Positions 29,624 to 40,040 of a stretch of DNA of 64,000 nt are shown piece by piece (position 1 is the first letter of the stretch; each line of letters begins with the position of its first letter). The notes beneath the pieces were generated by a model. The model was not told the origin of the DNA. It ran no database searches and was given only the letters and a program-made list of their open reading frames with translations. The DNA comes from Bordetella genomosp. 4. GTDB lineage: Bacteria > Pseudomonadota > Gammaproteobacteria > Burkholderiales > Burkholderiaceae_B. The DNA is taken from positions 372,001 through 436,000 of the forward strand of contig NZ_NEVQ01000013.1 of the NCBI RefSeq assembly GCF_002261185.1, written 5' to 3'. The position numbers and the translations under genes were made by a program.

Positions 29624-30466
29624 TCAAGCCTCGGCTTTTCTGCGCCCTGCCCGGCGCGCATTGCGCGCCATCGTGCGGCGAGACATTTCCGAATCCAGGA
29701 TCAAGCGGCCTTTCAGTTTGCCGTGCATGCGCGTCACTGAACGCATGCAGTCATGCATGTGATCGCTCATCAACACCCGTACCCGATCTGCATCGCGCTC
29801 GCGCGCGGCTTGCAGGATCTGCTTGTGGAATTTCGTGTTCGACATACCGAATTTTGCCTGTTCCTGCGGCGGCATCTCGTTGTCGAATACGGTCAGTTGC
29901 CGGATCATCTGATTGATCATTTCGCAACTAAAGCGCAAAAACGAATTCGGGCAGGCCGCGGCAAAAATATCGTGGAAGTTCATTTCCTCCTGGCGCTGCG
30001 CCAACTGATCTTCGACATGTTCAGCCATGGGATCGCAGCATTGGATGTTGTGCTCCAGCGCGGCAAAGTGCGCGTCGGTCAAGTGCGCGACGGCGCTGGC
30101 GGCCAGCTCCGGCTCCAGCAGCTTGCGCACCTGGTAGATGTCTTCGATGCGCACTTCCTTGAAGAACAGGTAGTTCTGCATCAGCTGGAACGTACGATCC
30201 AGCGGGACCTCGACCACCATCCCTCCGCCGCCCGGCCCAGTGCTGACCTTCACCAAGCCCTGCACCTCCAGGGACTTCAGTGCTTCGCGGATCGTGCTTT
30301 TGCTCACGGCGAACATGCTCTGCAATTCGCTTTCGCGCGGCAGCTTGTCGCCAGGCAACAGGTTCTTGGCGGTAATCAGCCGCTTGATTTCCTCGGCCAC
30401 CAGATCGCTGCGTTTGGGTTGGCCCACCGCTGCCGCGGGCTGCATGTCCTGACTGTCAAAGTCCAT
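29624..30466 (-). CDS. GntR/FadR-family transcriptional regulator
   Basis: Probable ligand-responsive repressor of the divergent liv-type operon. The N-terminal winged helix-turn-helix (about residues 20-85, with LPRESELQSMFAVSKSTIRE) is followed by an all-helical FCD effector domain (about 110-250). I start at the ATG at 30466 with AAGGA upstream, giving 280 residues; a reading from 30562 adds 32 residues without similarity. A basic C-terminal tail (RRTMARNARRAGRRKAEA) is unusual. A perfect palindrome lies 128 bases upstream of its start. Confidence 0.92.
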   Translation of the reverse strand: MDFDSQDMQPAAAVGQPKRSDLVAEEIKRLITAKNLLPGDKLPRESELQSMFAVSKSTIREALKSLEVQGLVKVSTGPGGGGMVVEVPLDRTFQLMQNYLFFKEVRIEDIYQVRKLLEPELAASAVAHLTDAHFAALEHNIQCCDPMAEHVEDQLAQRQEEMNFHDIFAAACPNSFLRFSCEMINQMIRQLTVFDNEMPPQEQAKFGMSNTKFHKQILQAARERDADRVRVLMSDHMHDCMRSVTRMHGKLKGRLILDSEMSRRTMARNARRAGRRKAEA

Positions 30467-30555
30467 AACGATCCTTTGCGCATGGGTCGCGTCATTGTCA
30501 TCCTCACTGCTTTCGGTGCATCGGCCTCCCAGGGTTAAACCTGATACCTGAATTC

Positions 30556-30585
30556 TTGACACCGATTGCCGCCCTGCACGATTAT
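30556..30585 (+). promoter_or_regulatory. Promoter of the liv-type operon
   Basis: A perfect TTGACA (30556-30561) and GATTAT (30580-30585) are separated by 18 bases. TATGAT at 30583-30588 is an alternative -10 with overlong spacing. Transcription would begin near 30592, right at the edge of the palindrome, leaving a leader of roughly 158 bases before the receptor gene. Confidence 0.6.
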
Positions 30586-30593
30586 GATATTAA

Positions 30594-30617
30594 TCCTATT
30601 TATCATGATAAATAGGA
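30594..30617. promoter_or_regulatory. Perfect 24-base palindrome, candidate GntR operator
   Basis: TCCTATTTATCA is followed immediately by its exact reverse complement, in otherwise GC-rich DNA between the divergent GntR regulator and the liv-type operon. It begins at the predicted transcript start, a position where a bound repressor would block initiation. Binding by the neighbouring regulator is inferred. Confidence 0.75.
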
Positions 30618-30749
30618 GCGCAGGCGCAACATCAGTGGAAACACCCAGTCCACCTCGAGTCAGAGTCAGCCGTACAGGAATGCGCGCGAGCCGCGCATAT
30701 AACGTCTATATGCCGCCGCCCATGCGCGCCGCGGCCAGGGAGAAAAATC

Positions 30750-31952
30750 TTGAATCGCCGTAACCTCTTGAAGATGGCTGCGTTGGGCGCAGTGCCGGGC
30801 TCATTGTGGGCCGCTCGTTCCGCGTTGGCGCAATCCGCTGGTGCTATTCAGTTCGCCTGCCCGGTGCCTATGTCCGGGGCGTTCGCCGCAAACGGCAAAT
30901 TCGCGGACTTGGGCATGAAGCTGGCCTTGGAACAATATGGCAAGGCGCTGGATCGCCCCTTGGCCTATACCGTGCTGGACACCGAAGGCAAGCCCGCGAC
31001 GGCGGTGCGCAAGGTTCAGGAAATCGCCCAGCAGAAAGGCGCCAAGTTCTGGGCCGGCGGCATTCTATCGTCCGAGGCACTGGCCATGGGCAAAGAAGCC
31101 GAAAAAGCCAACGCGGTCTTCATCACCACGGCGGGCGCAGACGAGATCACTGGCAAGGACTGCAACCGTGCGACATTCCGCTGGTCGGTGCCCACTTTTG
31201 GCGCGATCGAACAGACCCTGCGCCCGCTGCTGGCGGAAAAACCAAACGCCAAGCGCGTCTACACCATCACGCCGCAGTACGTATTCGGCGAAGGTCTGCT
31301 GAACGCCGCCAAGTCGATCCTCAAGGAAAAAGGCATTGAGCATGTCGGCAACAGCTACCACTCGTTGACCGAAAAAGAATTCAGCGGCTATCTGACCAAC
31401 GCCATGGCCGCACAACCCGACGTCCTGCTGATTCTGAACTTTGGCTCGCAATCGTCGGACACGCTGCGCCAGGCCGTCAGCTTTGGCATGAAGCAGAACT
31501 GCACCATCCTGATTGCCTGGGCATCGGGTCTGGAGCAATTCGAAAGCCTGGGTGCGGACCTGTGCGAAGGCGTGTATTTTGGCGCGCAATACTGGCACGG
31601 CATCGATTCTCCGCTGAATAAAGAACTGGTCCAACTGACGCAGTCCAAGCTGAAGATGAATCCCAACTACAGTCTGGCAGGCTCCTATATCTGCACGCGC
31701 ATCATGGTGGACGCCATGATCAAGGCCAACAGCGATGACCCCGCAAAAGTCATCGCGCAAATGGAAGGCATGCGCTACGAGGGCCTGACCGGCACCGAAG
31801 AAATCCGCAAGGAAGATCACCAGGTACTGAAAAACTACTACCTGCTGAAGGGCAAGAAAAAATCCGAAATGAAGGACAAGGACGATTACGCAACCATCGT
31901 CCATTCCGGCCAATCGTTCCTGCCTGTTGCCGAGACTGGCTGCAAGATGTAA
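30750..31952 (+). CDS. Liv-type ABC transporter substrate-binding protein
   Basis: Periplasmic receptor of a hydrophobic or branched-chain amino acid-type (HAAT) importer. The start is TTG at 30750, with AGGGAG seven bases upstream. The signal sequence MNRRNLLKMAALGAV has a twin-Arg look (RR then hydrophobic core, cleavage near ALA-QS), so Tat export is possible. The mature part is a type I binding fold (GAIQFACPVPMSGAFAANGK onward). At 400 residues it is of normal length. Downstream hydrolases suggest amide- or peptide-like ligands. Confidence 0.88.
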   Translation: MNRRNLLKMAALGAVPGSLWAARSALAQSAGAIQFACPVPMSGAFAANGKFADLGMKLALEQYGKALDRPLAYTVLDTEGKPATAVRKVQEIAQQKGAKFWAGGILSSEALAMGKEAEKANAVFITTAGADEITGKDCNRATFRWSVPTFGAIEQTLRPLLAEKPNAKRVYTITPQYVFGEGLLNAAKSILKEKGIEHVGNSYHSLTEKEFSGYLTNAMAAQPDVLLILNFGSQSSDTLRQAVSFGMKQNCTILIAWASGLEQFESLGADLCEGVYFGAQYWHGIDSPLNKELVQLTQSKLKMNPNYSLAGSYICTRIMVDAMIKANSDDPAKVIAQMEGMRYEGLTGTEEIRKEDHQVLKNYYLLKGKKKSEMKDKDDYATIVHSGQSFLPVAETGCKM

Positions 31953-31962
31953 TGTCCGCACG

Positions 31963-31998
31963 CCGCGACGCGCCTGATATCAGGCACGCCGCGGTTTT
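31963..31998 (+). terminator. Terminator-like hairpin after the receptor gene
   Basis: A nested stem (CCGCG...CGCGG outside, GCCTGATATCAGGC palindrome inside) is followed by TTTT (31995-31998), 10 bases after the receptor stop. It sits inside the operon, so it probably gives partial termination and higher receptor than membrane-protein levels. Confidence 0.6.
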
Positions 31999-32309
31999 CG
32001 TCTTCGAACATCTTCTCTTCTCTACGCACACTCCGCTTGACTGTTCCCTACCCTAAAGGAAAGGGATTCCCACTTCACCGAACCGAGCCGTTGTACATCA
32101 TCACTCATGCACTCAGGTCTTACCGTTTCTCCATGGGCTAACACCGCCAGCCCGGCGGCTAATGGTTTGCATGCCCGAGATGCTATCCAAGTTAAGCCAG
32201 AAAGCTGGATATTTATCCAGACACCAACTCAAATCAGACCAATCTTGCAGCCTTGGGGCTTCACCCCCTTTCTCCCCGGCATGAATGCCGAGGTTTCTCG
32301 GAGCAATGG
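31999..32309 (+). other. Intergenic spacer between receptor and permease genes
   Basis: About 310 bases without a credible gene. It holds pyrimidine-rich DNA just after the terminator, a small hairpin CCGCC-AGCCC-GGCGG (32145-32160 area), and no clear promoter. The permease ATG at 32310 has CGGAG upstream. A short phrase CCGAGCCGTTG(T/C)ACAT recurs here (near 32085) and before the M81 gene (near 37015). Confidence 0.45.
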
Positions 32310-33167
32310 ATGAATGTTTATTTGCTGCAGGTGGTCAATGGGATCGGCGTGGGCATGCTGTACTTCCTATTGGCAGTCGGCTTGTCCATCATTTTTGGTC
32401 TCTTGCGCTTCGTCAATTTTGCGCACGGCGCGTTTTATCTGCTGGGCGCTTATTTCTGTTTTCAGGCCATTCAATGGGGCCTGAATTTCTGGGTCGCCCT
32501 GGCCATCGTGCCGCTGATTGTGGGCGCCTGCGCCTGGGTGGTTGAAAAAGTGGTGCTGCGGCATGTGTACGCGCAGCCGCATGAATTCCACATCTTGATC
32601 ACCGTCGGCCTGGCGCTGGTATTGCAAGAGGCCGTCATCGTGATCTGGGGACCACTGGGCGACAATGTCGCCGCTCCTGCGTCCCTGCAAGGCGTCGTGA
32701 TGTGGGGCAGCTTTATCTATCCCAAGTATCGCTTGTTCGTGATCGGCTTTACTGCCGTGTTCGCTTTGCTGCTGTGGTATGTGCTCGAGGGCACGCGATT
32801 GGGCAGCGCAGTGCGGGCAGGCAGCGAATCGACGGAGATGGTGTCGCTGCTCGGCATCAATGTGTTCCGTGTCTTCAGTCTGGTGTTCGCGCTGGGCGCG
32901 GCCACCGCAGCGCTGGCCGGTGTGCTCGCTGCGCCCATCCGAGGTGTCGAGCCGTTCATGGGTATCGAAGCATTGGGCATCGCATTCGTTATTGTGGTGG
33001 TGGGCGGCATGGGCAGCTTTTCCGGCGCGCTGGTGGGCGGCCTGCTGATTGGCATCGTGCAAAGTGTCATGAGCACGCTGTGGCCTGAAGGCGCCCGCCT
33101 GATGATCTACGTCGCCATGGCTGCAGTATTGCTGCTGCGTCCGCACGGTCTGCTGGGGAGAGGCTGA
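32310..33167 (+). CDS. livH: Liv-type ABC permease LivH family
   Basis: Inner-membrane subunit of the HAAT importer. The 285-residue protein starts MNVYLLQVVNGIGVGMLYFL and shows the LivH landmark GLLRFVNFAHGAFYLLGAY plus several further hydrophobic helices, ending HGLLGRG. I start at the ATG at 32310 with CGGAG in front; the longer reading from 32253 begins with non-membrane residues. Its stop overlaps the next ATG (TGATG), so translation is coupled. Confidence 0.93.
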   Translation: MNVYLLQVVNGIGVGMLYFLLAVGLSIIFGLLRFVNFAHGAFYLLGAYFCFQAIQWGLNFWVALAIVPLIVGACAWVVEKVVLRHVYAQPHEFHILITVGLALVLQEAVIVIWGPLGDNVAAPASLQGVVMWGSFIYPKYRLFVIGFTAVFALLLWYVLEGTRLGSAVRAGSESTEMVSLLGINVFRVFSLVFALGAATAALAGVLAAPIRGVEPFMGIEALGIAFVIVVVGGMGSFSGALVGGLLIGIVQSVMSTLWPEGARLMIYVAMAAVLLLRPHGLLGRG

Positions 33168-34153
33168 TGATCCGATTGAAATCCCACATGCAACTGGTGC
33201 TGGCGTTGCTGGTCGCGTTGATATTGCCGCTGTGCATGCAGTCCGGGTCGCTGGCGACCGAGGTACTGATCTACGCGCTGGCAGTACTGGGCTGCAACCT
33301 GCTATTGGGTTTTACCGGGCTGCTATCGTTCGGCCAGGGCATTTTTTTCGGGCTGGGAAGCTATACGGTCGGGATTCTGCTGACGCGGTTCGCGCTGCCG
33401 ATGCCACTGGCCTTGGCGGCCGCCGTCGTGGTGGGCGCCCTCGCCGCAGCCTTTGTTGGCTGGTTCGCTATCCGCCAACGCGGCACGTATTTCGTCATGC
33501 TGACCTTGGCCTTTGCACAGATGTTTTATTTCCTGGCCTATAGCTTGCCCCACCTGACCGGCGGCGACAACGGCTTGCTCGATGTACCTCGCCCGCCCCT
33601 GTCAGTGGCAGGCGCGGAGCTGATGTCGCTCGCATCGCCCTGGCAGTTCTATACCTTTGTGGCAGTGTGTTTCCTGATCGTGTTCTGGTTATTGCTGCGC
33701 ATCACGAATTCCGTATTCGGACGCACCTTGTTGGCCATACGCGATAACGAGGCGCGCGCGGCTGCGGTAGGCTACAACGTAAAGATGTTCAAATTGGCGG
33801 CCTTTGCCATCTCTGGTGCGGTGACCGCCCTGGCAGGTGCGTTCCTGGCCATGATGACCGGCATCGCGCCGCTGTCCAGTATCGAGTACCACACCAGCGA
33901 AATGATTCTGGTCATGACCGTGATTGGGGGCACCGGCAATCTGTTTGCGTCAGTGCTGGGCGCGGCGTTTTATGTCCTGTTTGCGGACTGGCTGTCGACG
34001 CTATGGCCACGTTGGTTGATGTTGTTGGGCTTCCTGTTGATTGCTGTCAGCCTGTTCATGCAGAAAGGCCTGTGGGGCCTGGGCGAGCGTCTGTGGCTGT
34101 CGATACGCCGAACGCCTGCCGCAGGCGACACCACCAAGGAGGAAAGCGCATGA
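33167..34153 (+). CDS. livM: Liv-type ABC permease LivM family
   Basis: Second membrane subunit. The 328 residues are almost entirely hydrophobic, with the LivM landmarks LGFTGLLSFGQGIFFGLGSY near the N-terminus and the AIRDNEARAAAVGYNVKMFK cytoplasmic loop (about 190-210) that couples to the ATPases. The start overlaps the livH stop by one base and the end overlaps livG by 4 bases, so subunit synthesis is tightly linked. Confidence 0.93.
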   Translation: MIRLKSHMQLVLALLVALILPLCMQSGSLATEVLIYALAVLGCNLLLGFTGLLSFGQGIFFGLGSYTVGILLTRFALPMPLALAAAVVVGALAAAFVGWFAIRQRGTYFVMLTLAFAQMFYFLAYSLPHLTGGDNGLLDVPRPPLSVAGAELMSLASPWQFYTFVAVCFLIVFWLLLRITNSVFGRTLLAIRDNEARAAAVGYNVKMFKLAAFAISGAVTALAGAFLAMMTGIAPLSSIEYHTSEMILVMTVIGGTGNLFASVLGAAFYVLFADWLSTLWPRWLMLLGFLLIAVSLFMQKGLWGLGERLWLSIRRTPAAGDTTKEESA

Positions 34154-34961
34154 CGACGCACGACGGCATTGCAGCCACGGCTGCCTCGTCACCGCCGACG
34201 GCGCAGCCCCTATTACAAGCTCGCGGCGTCATCAAGCGGTTCGGCAAATTTGTCGCGTTGCACGGCGTCGACCTGCAGATCTATCCACGCACCGTGCACT
34301 CCGTGATTGGTCCTAATGGCGCCGGCAAGACCACCCTGTTCCACACACTGACCGGTACGCTGATGGCCAGCGAAGGCAACATCGTGTTCGACGGCCACGA
34401 CGTCACGCGCGAAGCTGACCACCAACGCGTGCAACGCGGCATCGCCCGCTCGTTCCAGGTCACCAGCCTGTTCACGAATCTGTCTGTGCGCGAGAACCTG
34501 CGTCTGGCGGCGCAAGGGGTGCACCGATCAGGGGCTTTCGATTGCTGGCATCCGCCATCAGGCGCTCGCGCGCATAGCGATATCGTCGACACGTCGATGC
34601 AACGGATGGGGTTGGCGCGCCTGGCCAACGTGGCTGCAGGAGCCTTGTCACACGGCCAGCAACGGCGGCTCGAAGTCGCCATGGCGCTGGCGGCCAGACC
34701 GCGCGCCATTTTCCTGGACGAGCCCACATCCGGCATGGGTGTCGACGATCTCGATGAAATGAAGCACCTGATCCGCGGCCTGCGCGACGATCACACCGTG
34801 GTGCTGATCGAACACAATATGAACATCGTGATGGATATCTCGGACACGATCACGGTCATGCAGCAAGGCCGGGTTCTGGTCGAAGGCCGGCCCGACGTTA
34901 TCCGCAACGACGAGCGTGTGCGTGCCGCCTACCTGGGCAACATGATTACCGGAGGCCGCGC

Positions 34962-34965
<4 letters not shown>
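34150..34965 (+). CDS. livG: Liv-type ABC ATPase LivG family
   Basis: ATP-binding subunit. Walker A GPNGAGKTT, the family RSFQVTSLFTNLSVRENL segment, an ABC signature LSHGQQRRLE and Walker B AIFLDEPTSG are in order. I start at the ATG at 34150, overlapping livM (ATGA), giving 271 residues; a longer frame from 34003 only shadows livM. An insertion WHPPSGARAHSD near residue 137 sits in the usual LivG insert position. It overlaps livF by 4 bases. Confidence 0.94.
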
Positions 34966-35660
<695 letters not shown>

Positions 35661-35687
35661 CGTACGGCACGCTGGAAGGAAATCATC

Positions 35688-36974
35688 ATGGAAATGACAA
35701 CGTTAGAATCCGTCAGCGCCTTGCGCGTGAACGGCGACCGTCTGTGGAACTCACTGATGGAACTGGCGCAAATCGGCGCCACCGACAAGGGCGGCGTCTG
35801 CCGTCTGGCATTGACCGATCTCGATCGCCAAGGGCGCGATCTGGTCTCGTCCTGGGCTCGCGAACTGGGCTGCACAGTGCGCGTGGACGCGATTGGCAAT
35901 ATTTTCATGCGCCGCGCCGGTCTGCGCGACGATCTGCCGCCGGTCATGACAGGCAGTCACATCGACACGCAGCCGACCGGCGGAAAATTCGACGGCAACT
36001 ATGGGGTACTGTCGGGTATTGAAGTGCTGCGCACACTGCACGATCACGGTATCGAAACCGAGGCCCCCGTCGAAGTCGTCGTGTGGACCAACGAAGAAGG
36101 ATCGCGTTTCGTGCCGGTCATGATGGGTTCCGGCGTATATGCCGGTGCCTTTACGCTGGCTCATGCTCTGAATGCGGTTGACCGCGACGGCGTATCCGTG
36201 CGCCAAGCGTTGAATGACATAGGCTATGCCGGCCCGGACCCCGTCGGCGGGCGTGACGTCGCCGCCTATTTCGAAGCGCACATCGAACAAGGGCCTATCC
36301 TGGAGGCCAAGAACATCACCATCGGCGCAGTCGAAGGTGCGTTGGGCCAGCGTTGGTACGACATCGTCATCACCGGCCAGGAGGCGCACGCCGGCCCGAC
36401 ACCGATGGAACTGCGCCGCGATGCCTTGTTGGTCGCCGCCGACGTGATCCGCGCGGTCAATCGTATTGCACTCGATCATGCGCCCCATGGCCGCGGCACC
36501 GTGGGTTGCCTGGATAATTTCCCCAATTCGCGCAATGTCATTCCCGGCCGCGTCAGCCTGACCGTCGACATGCGCGCCGCGGATGACGCCACGCTGGATA
36601 GCATGGCCGCCGCTCTGGCACGCACCGTACAGGACCTCGCCATTCCCGGAAAAATTGAGATCGAATCGAAAGAAGTGGTTTATTTCCCGCCCCAACCTTT
36701 CGAGCCGCGTTTGGTGCAGGCGATCCGCGACGGCGCAGCGACACTCGGCCTGGATCATCTGGACGTGATCAGCGGCGCGGGGCACGATGCCGTCTACATG
36801 GCACGCGTGACACCGACGGCGATGATCTTTGTGCCGTGCAAAGATGGCATCAGCCATAATGAAATCGAAGACGCTCAACCCGACCACCTGGAAGCAGGCT
36901 GCAACGTGTTGCTGCACGCGATGTTGCGCTGCTGCGGTGCGATTCAAACGCGCGCAGCAAAGCAGACCGTTTGA
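35688..36974 (+). CDS. M20-family amidohydrolase (allantoate / N-carbamoyl-amino-acid type)
   Basis: Zinc-dependent hydrolase of the AllC/HyuC group that cuts ureido or amide bonds with release of ammonia or an amino acid. The GSHIDTQPTGGKFDGNYGV metal motif (about 84-102), NEEGSRF (about 130-136), EAHIEQGP (about 196-203) and SHNEIEDA near the C-terminus fit the family. At 428 residues the length is normal. Its place behind a liv-type importer suggests it processes the imported compound. The exact substrate cannot be set; allantoate, ureidopropionate or carbamoyl amino acids are all possible. Confidence 0.88.
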   Translation: MEMTTLESVSALRVNGDRLWNSLMELAQIGATDKGGVCRLALTDLDRQGRDLVSSWARELGCTVRVDAIGNIFMRRAGLRDDLPPVMTGSHIDTQPTGGKFDGNYGVLSGIEVLRTLHDHGIETEAPVEVVVWTNEEGSRFVPVMMGSGVYAGAFTLAHALNAVDRDGVSVRQALNDIGYAGPDPVGGRDVAAYFEAHIEQGPILEAKNITIGAVEGALGQRWYDIVITGQEAHAGPTPMELRRDALLVAADVIRAVNRIALDHAPHGRGTVGCLDNFPNSRNVIPGRVSLTVDMRAADDATLDSMAAALARTVQDLAIPGKIEIESKEVVYFPPQPFEPRLVQAIRDGAATLGLDHLDVISGAGHDAVYMARVTPTAMIFVPCKDGISHNEIEDAQPDHLEAGCNVLLHAMLRCCGAIQTRAAKQTV

Positions 36975-37027
36975 CGACGCCCTTCCCTGCGTAAAGAAAT
37001 CCCTCTCACTGATCCGAGCCGTTGCAC

Positions 37028-38542
37028 ATGAAAGTCCTGATCGCACGCATGAACCACGAGACCAACACGTTCTCGCCGGTCCCGACACCGCTATCCTCGT
37101 TCGGTAACGATGGTCCTACCTACGGCGCCGACGCCTACGCGGAAAACAAGGGCAAGCGCACGGCCATGTCGGCATTCATCGATCTGGCCGAAGCGCGCGG
37201 GGCCGAACTCGTCACCCCTGTGTCCGCGACGGCCTACCCTAGCGGCCGGGTCGATGCGCAGGCCTATCAACAGATCTGCGATTGCATCGTTGCCGAGGCA
37301 GCGGGATGCGATGCCATCCTGCTGGACCTGCATGGCGCGATGGCCGTTGAGACCACCGATGACGGCGAAGGCGATCTGCTCGAACGCGTGCGCGCTGCCG
37401 CGCCGGACACGCCGATCGCGGTGGCGCTCGACCTGCATGCGAACGTCACGCAGAAAATGATCGATAACGCCAACGTCATCATCAGTTTTAAAACCTATCC
37501 GCATATCGACATGTACGAGACGGGCGAGCATGCAGGTCGCCTGCTATTCGACAGTATGGATGGCAAATGCAAGCCCGTAATTGCATGGCGCAGCCTGCCG
37601 CTGGTATCGCATACCCTGCGCAGCAACACGGCCGAAGGCGCCATGCGGGATGCCGTGCAAGCCGCACGCGACGCCGAGGCCTCCGGTGCGTTGGGCGTGT
37701 CCATCCTGGCGGGCTTTGGCCTGGCAGACATTCCGAACCCCTGCCTGAGTGTCGTCGTGGTGGGTGATGGCGACACGGCAGCCGCGGATCGCGTGGCGGC
37801 TGAGATCGCCGGCGCTATCTGGGCCAACCGCGAAGGATTCCTGTACGACAGCGAGCCGCTGGCGCAGTCGCTCGCCCGTGCAAAAGCACTGGCTGAAACC
37901 GCAGACAAACCCGTGCTGCTTTTGGACCATGGCGACAACTGCATGAGCGGCGGGACCTGCGATACGATGGATGTACTGATGGCCGCACTCGAGGCCGGCC
38001 TGACGGGCATACAAGCCGGACTATATTGCGATCCGGAGGCAGTGCAGAAACTGTCTGAAGCTGGTGTCGGCGCGACGGTCGAGTTACCAGTAGGCAATAA
38101 ACGTCCTATTGCCGAGATCGGCCGTAACACGCCGCCAGTGACGTTACGTGGCACCGTGCGCGCTGTCACCAATGGCGAATATGTGATCTCGGGCCCCACC
38201 TATACGGGGCAGCTCGCTTGCATGGGGCGCAGCGCGGTTCTGGATATCGGCGCTGCCCAACTGGTGTTGACCGAGCGCACGCATGAACCCTGGGACCTGG
38301 GCGTATTCCGCAGCATGGGGCTGGAGCCCACGCAAGCCAAATTCATTCTGGTGAAATCGCGCATGTATTGCCGGCCGGTGTTCGTGCCGATCTCGTCGGC
38401 GCTCATCGAATGCGACAGTCCGGGCGTGACCAGCTCAGACTGGTCGCTGTTCGACTTCAAAAAGCGCTTGAAACCCATGTTTCCGCTAGAGCCGCTGAAC
38501 AAGGATGCATACGATCCTGTCACGGGAAAGCTGGCAGTGTGA
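37028..38542 (+). CDS. M81 / MlrC-family metallohydrolase
   Basis: Member of the MlrC (microcystinase C-like) family, whose studied member cleaves linear microcystin peptides. The N-terminal MKVLIARMNHETNTFSP motif, LDLHGAMAVE, DLHANVT and TYPHIDMYETGEHAG hold the probable metal-binding residues, and a C-terminal domain with GSVRAVTNGEY-like strands follows. I start at the ATG at 37028 (504 residues); a TTG two codons earlier is less likely. It probably hydrolyses a peptide or amide taken up by the adjacent importer; that is inference. Confidence 0.85.
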   Translation: MKVLIARMNHETNTFSPVPTPLSSFGNDGPTYGADAYAENKGKRTAMSAFIDLAEARGAELVTPVSATAYPSGRVDAQAYQQICDCIVAEAAGCDAILLDLHGAMAVETTDDGEGDLLERVRAAAPDTPIAVALDLHANVTQKMIDNANVIISFKTYPHIDMYETGEHAGRLLFDSMDGKCKPVIAWRSLPLVSHTLRSNTAEGAMRDAVQAARDAEASGALGVSILAGFGLADIPNPCLSVVVVGDGDTAAADRVAAEIAGAIWANREGFLYDSEPLAQSLARAKALAETADKPVLLLDHGDNCMSGGTCDTMDVLMAALEAGLTGIQAGLYCDPEAVQKLSEAGVGATVELPVGNKRPIAEIGRNTPPVTLRGTVRAVTNGEYVISGPTYTGQLACMGRSAVLDIGAAQLVLTERTHEPWDLGVFRSMGLEPTQAKFILVKSRMYCRPVFVPISSALIECDSPGVTSSDWSLFDFKKRLKPMFPLEPLNKDAYDPVTGKLAV

Positions 38543-38596
38543 AGGGCCCACGCCCTTCGAACACGATACAGAATCCGCCGTATATATGACCACCGA

Positions 38597-39991
38597 TCAA
38601 GCTGCGATCGCTGCGTCCTCGACTTCTTTCGCCTTTCTCAATCGTGTCTGCTCTTGAACCGCCAGGACTTCCTCTGCCGGCAACGACTCGAACACCGCAA
38701 TCGACTCGACGTGCCCCGTATGGGGAAACATGTTGATCACGCCGGCGCTCTTGACCACGTAACCGCCTTCGTGGGACATGATCGCCGCATCGCGCGCCAA
38801 GGTAGCGGGATTACAGGAAACATAGACAATACGGCGTGGACGCTCTTCGGGCGACAGCAAGGAGAGCGCCTGCGCCACGGCTTGCGCGCCTTCGCGCGGC
38901 GGATCGATCAGCATGCGATCAAAGTATCCCAGCCCGCGCAGCCACTCGACATCCACCTCGAACAGGTTCAACGTGGCAAAGCTCGTGCGATCCGCCAGCC
39001 CATGGCGTGTGGCGGCATCCAGTGCACGATCGGTCAAGGCCTTGCTGCCCTCGACACCGACCGCCTCGCGGCCCTGGGTCGCCAACGGCAAGGTGAAATT
39101 ACCCAGCCCGCAGAACAAGTCCGCCACACGATCGGTAGGCTGCACGTCCAGCAACATCAAGGCTCGCGACACCATGGCGCGGTTGATGGCGTGATTGACT
39201 TGCGTGAAATCGGTCGGCCGATACGGCATGCGCAATCCGAATTGAGGCATGGTATAGGCCAGCGCGTCCGCATGCTCTGGCTCCAGCGTGTGGACGGTAT
39301 CCGGCCCCTTGGGCTGCAGCCACCATTGCACATCGTGTTTTGCCGCAAAGGCGCGCAACACCGCAATATCGCCATCGGTCAATGGCTCGAGGTGGCGCAG
39401 CACCAGCGCCGTGACGCCCTCGCCTAGCGCGACCTCGATCTGTGGCATGCGATCGGGTTTGGACATCGAGGCAATCATGGCGCGCAACGGCATCAGCATG
39501 TCACTGACGTGTTTCGGCAAGACATGGCACTCGCGCATGTCGGCGACGTAGCTGCTTTTACGCTCGTGAAAACCCACCAGCACACCGCCCTTCTTGGGAA
39601 CCACGCGCACGGACAGACGGGCGCGGTAACGGTAACCCCAGGTCGGGCCGTGCAATGCCGGCAAAATGCGTTGCGGGCGCAGCTTGCCGACATGCCAGAA
39701 CGTGTCTTCCAGTGAGCGTTGTTTGATGGCGACCTGTGCGCTGGGCTCCAGGTGCTGCATGGCACAGCCGCCACAGACGCCAAAGTGCGGGCAGCGCGGT
39801 GCCACGCGTAGCGACGATGGGCGCAGTATGTCCTCGACGCGGGCGATTTCATATGACGGTTTGCGGCGCACGGTCTCGGCGGTGACGCGCTCGGAAGGCA
39901 GTGCGCCCTCGACGAACACGACCTTGCCGTCGCGGCGTGCAATACCCCGGGCCTCGAGGTCCAGGGATTCGATATTCAGTACTTCGGCCAT
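38597..39991 (-). CDS. rlmD: 23S rRNA (uracil-1939-C5)-methyltransferase
   Basis: SAM-dependent RNA methyltransferase of the RumA/TrmA group. An N-terminal TRAM-like domain precedes the Cys cluster [10 protein letters not shown] (about 80-90) that binds an iron-sulfur cluster. The SAM site is [16 protein letters not shown], followed by DPPREGA and the catalytic Cys in [11 protein letters not shown] start at the ATG at 39991 (464 residues); a TTG at 40021 would add 10 residues. The convergent gap with the M81 gene is 54 bases. Confidence 0.93.
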   Translation of the reverse strand: MAEVLNIESLDLEARGIARRDGKVVFVEGALPSERVTAETVRRKPSYEIARVEDILRPSSLRVAPRCPHFGVCGGCAMQHLEPSAQVAIKQRSLEDTFWHVGKLRPQRILPALHGPTWGYRYRARLSVRVVPKKGGVLVGFHERKSSYVADMRECHVLPKHVSDMLMPLRAMIASMSKPDRMPQIEVALGEGVTALVLRHLEPLTDGDIAVLRAFAAKHDVQWWLQPKGPDTVHTLEPEHADALAYTMPQFGLRMPYRPTDFTQVNHAINRAMVSRALMLLDVQPTDRVADLFCGLGNFTLPLATQGREAVGVEGSKALTDRALDAATRHGLADRTSFATLNLFEVDVEWLRGLGYFDRMLIDPPREGAQAVAQALSLLSPEERPRRIVYVSCNPATLARDAAIMSHEGGYVVKSAGVINMFPHTGHVESIAVFESLPAEEVLAVQEQTRLRKAKEVEDAAIAA

Positions 39992-40040
39992 TTCTTGTGC
40001 AATCCAGGCTGATACGGGCAACCGGGTATTGTAAAAGAGA

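Noticed and set aside
35751-37088. 445-codon minus-strand open frame opposite the amidohydrolase gene
   Set aside because: Antisense shadow; the plus strand carries a complete M20 enzyme with all metal motifs.
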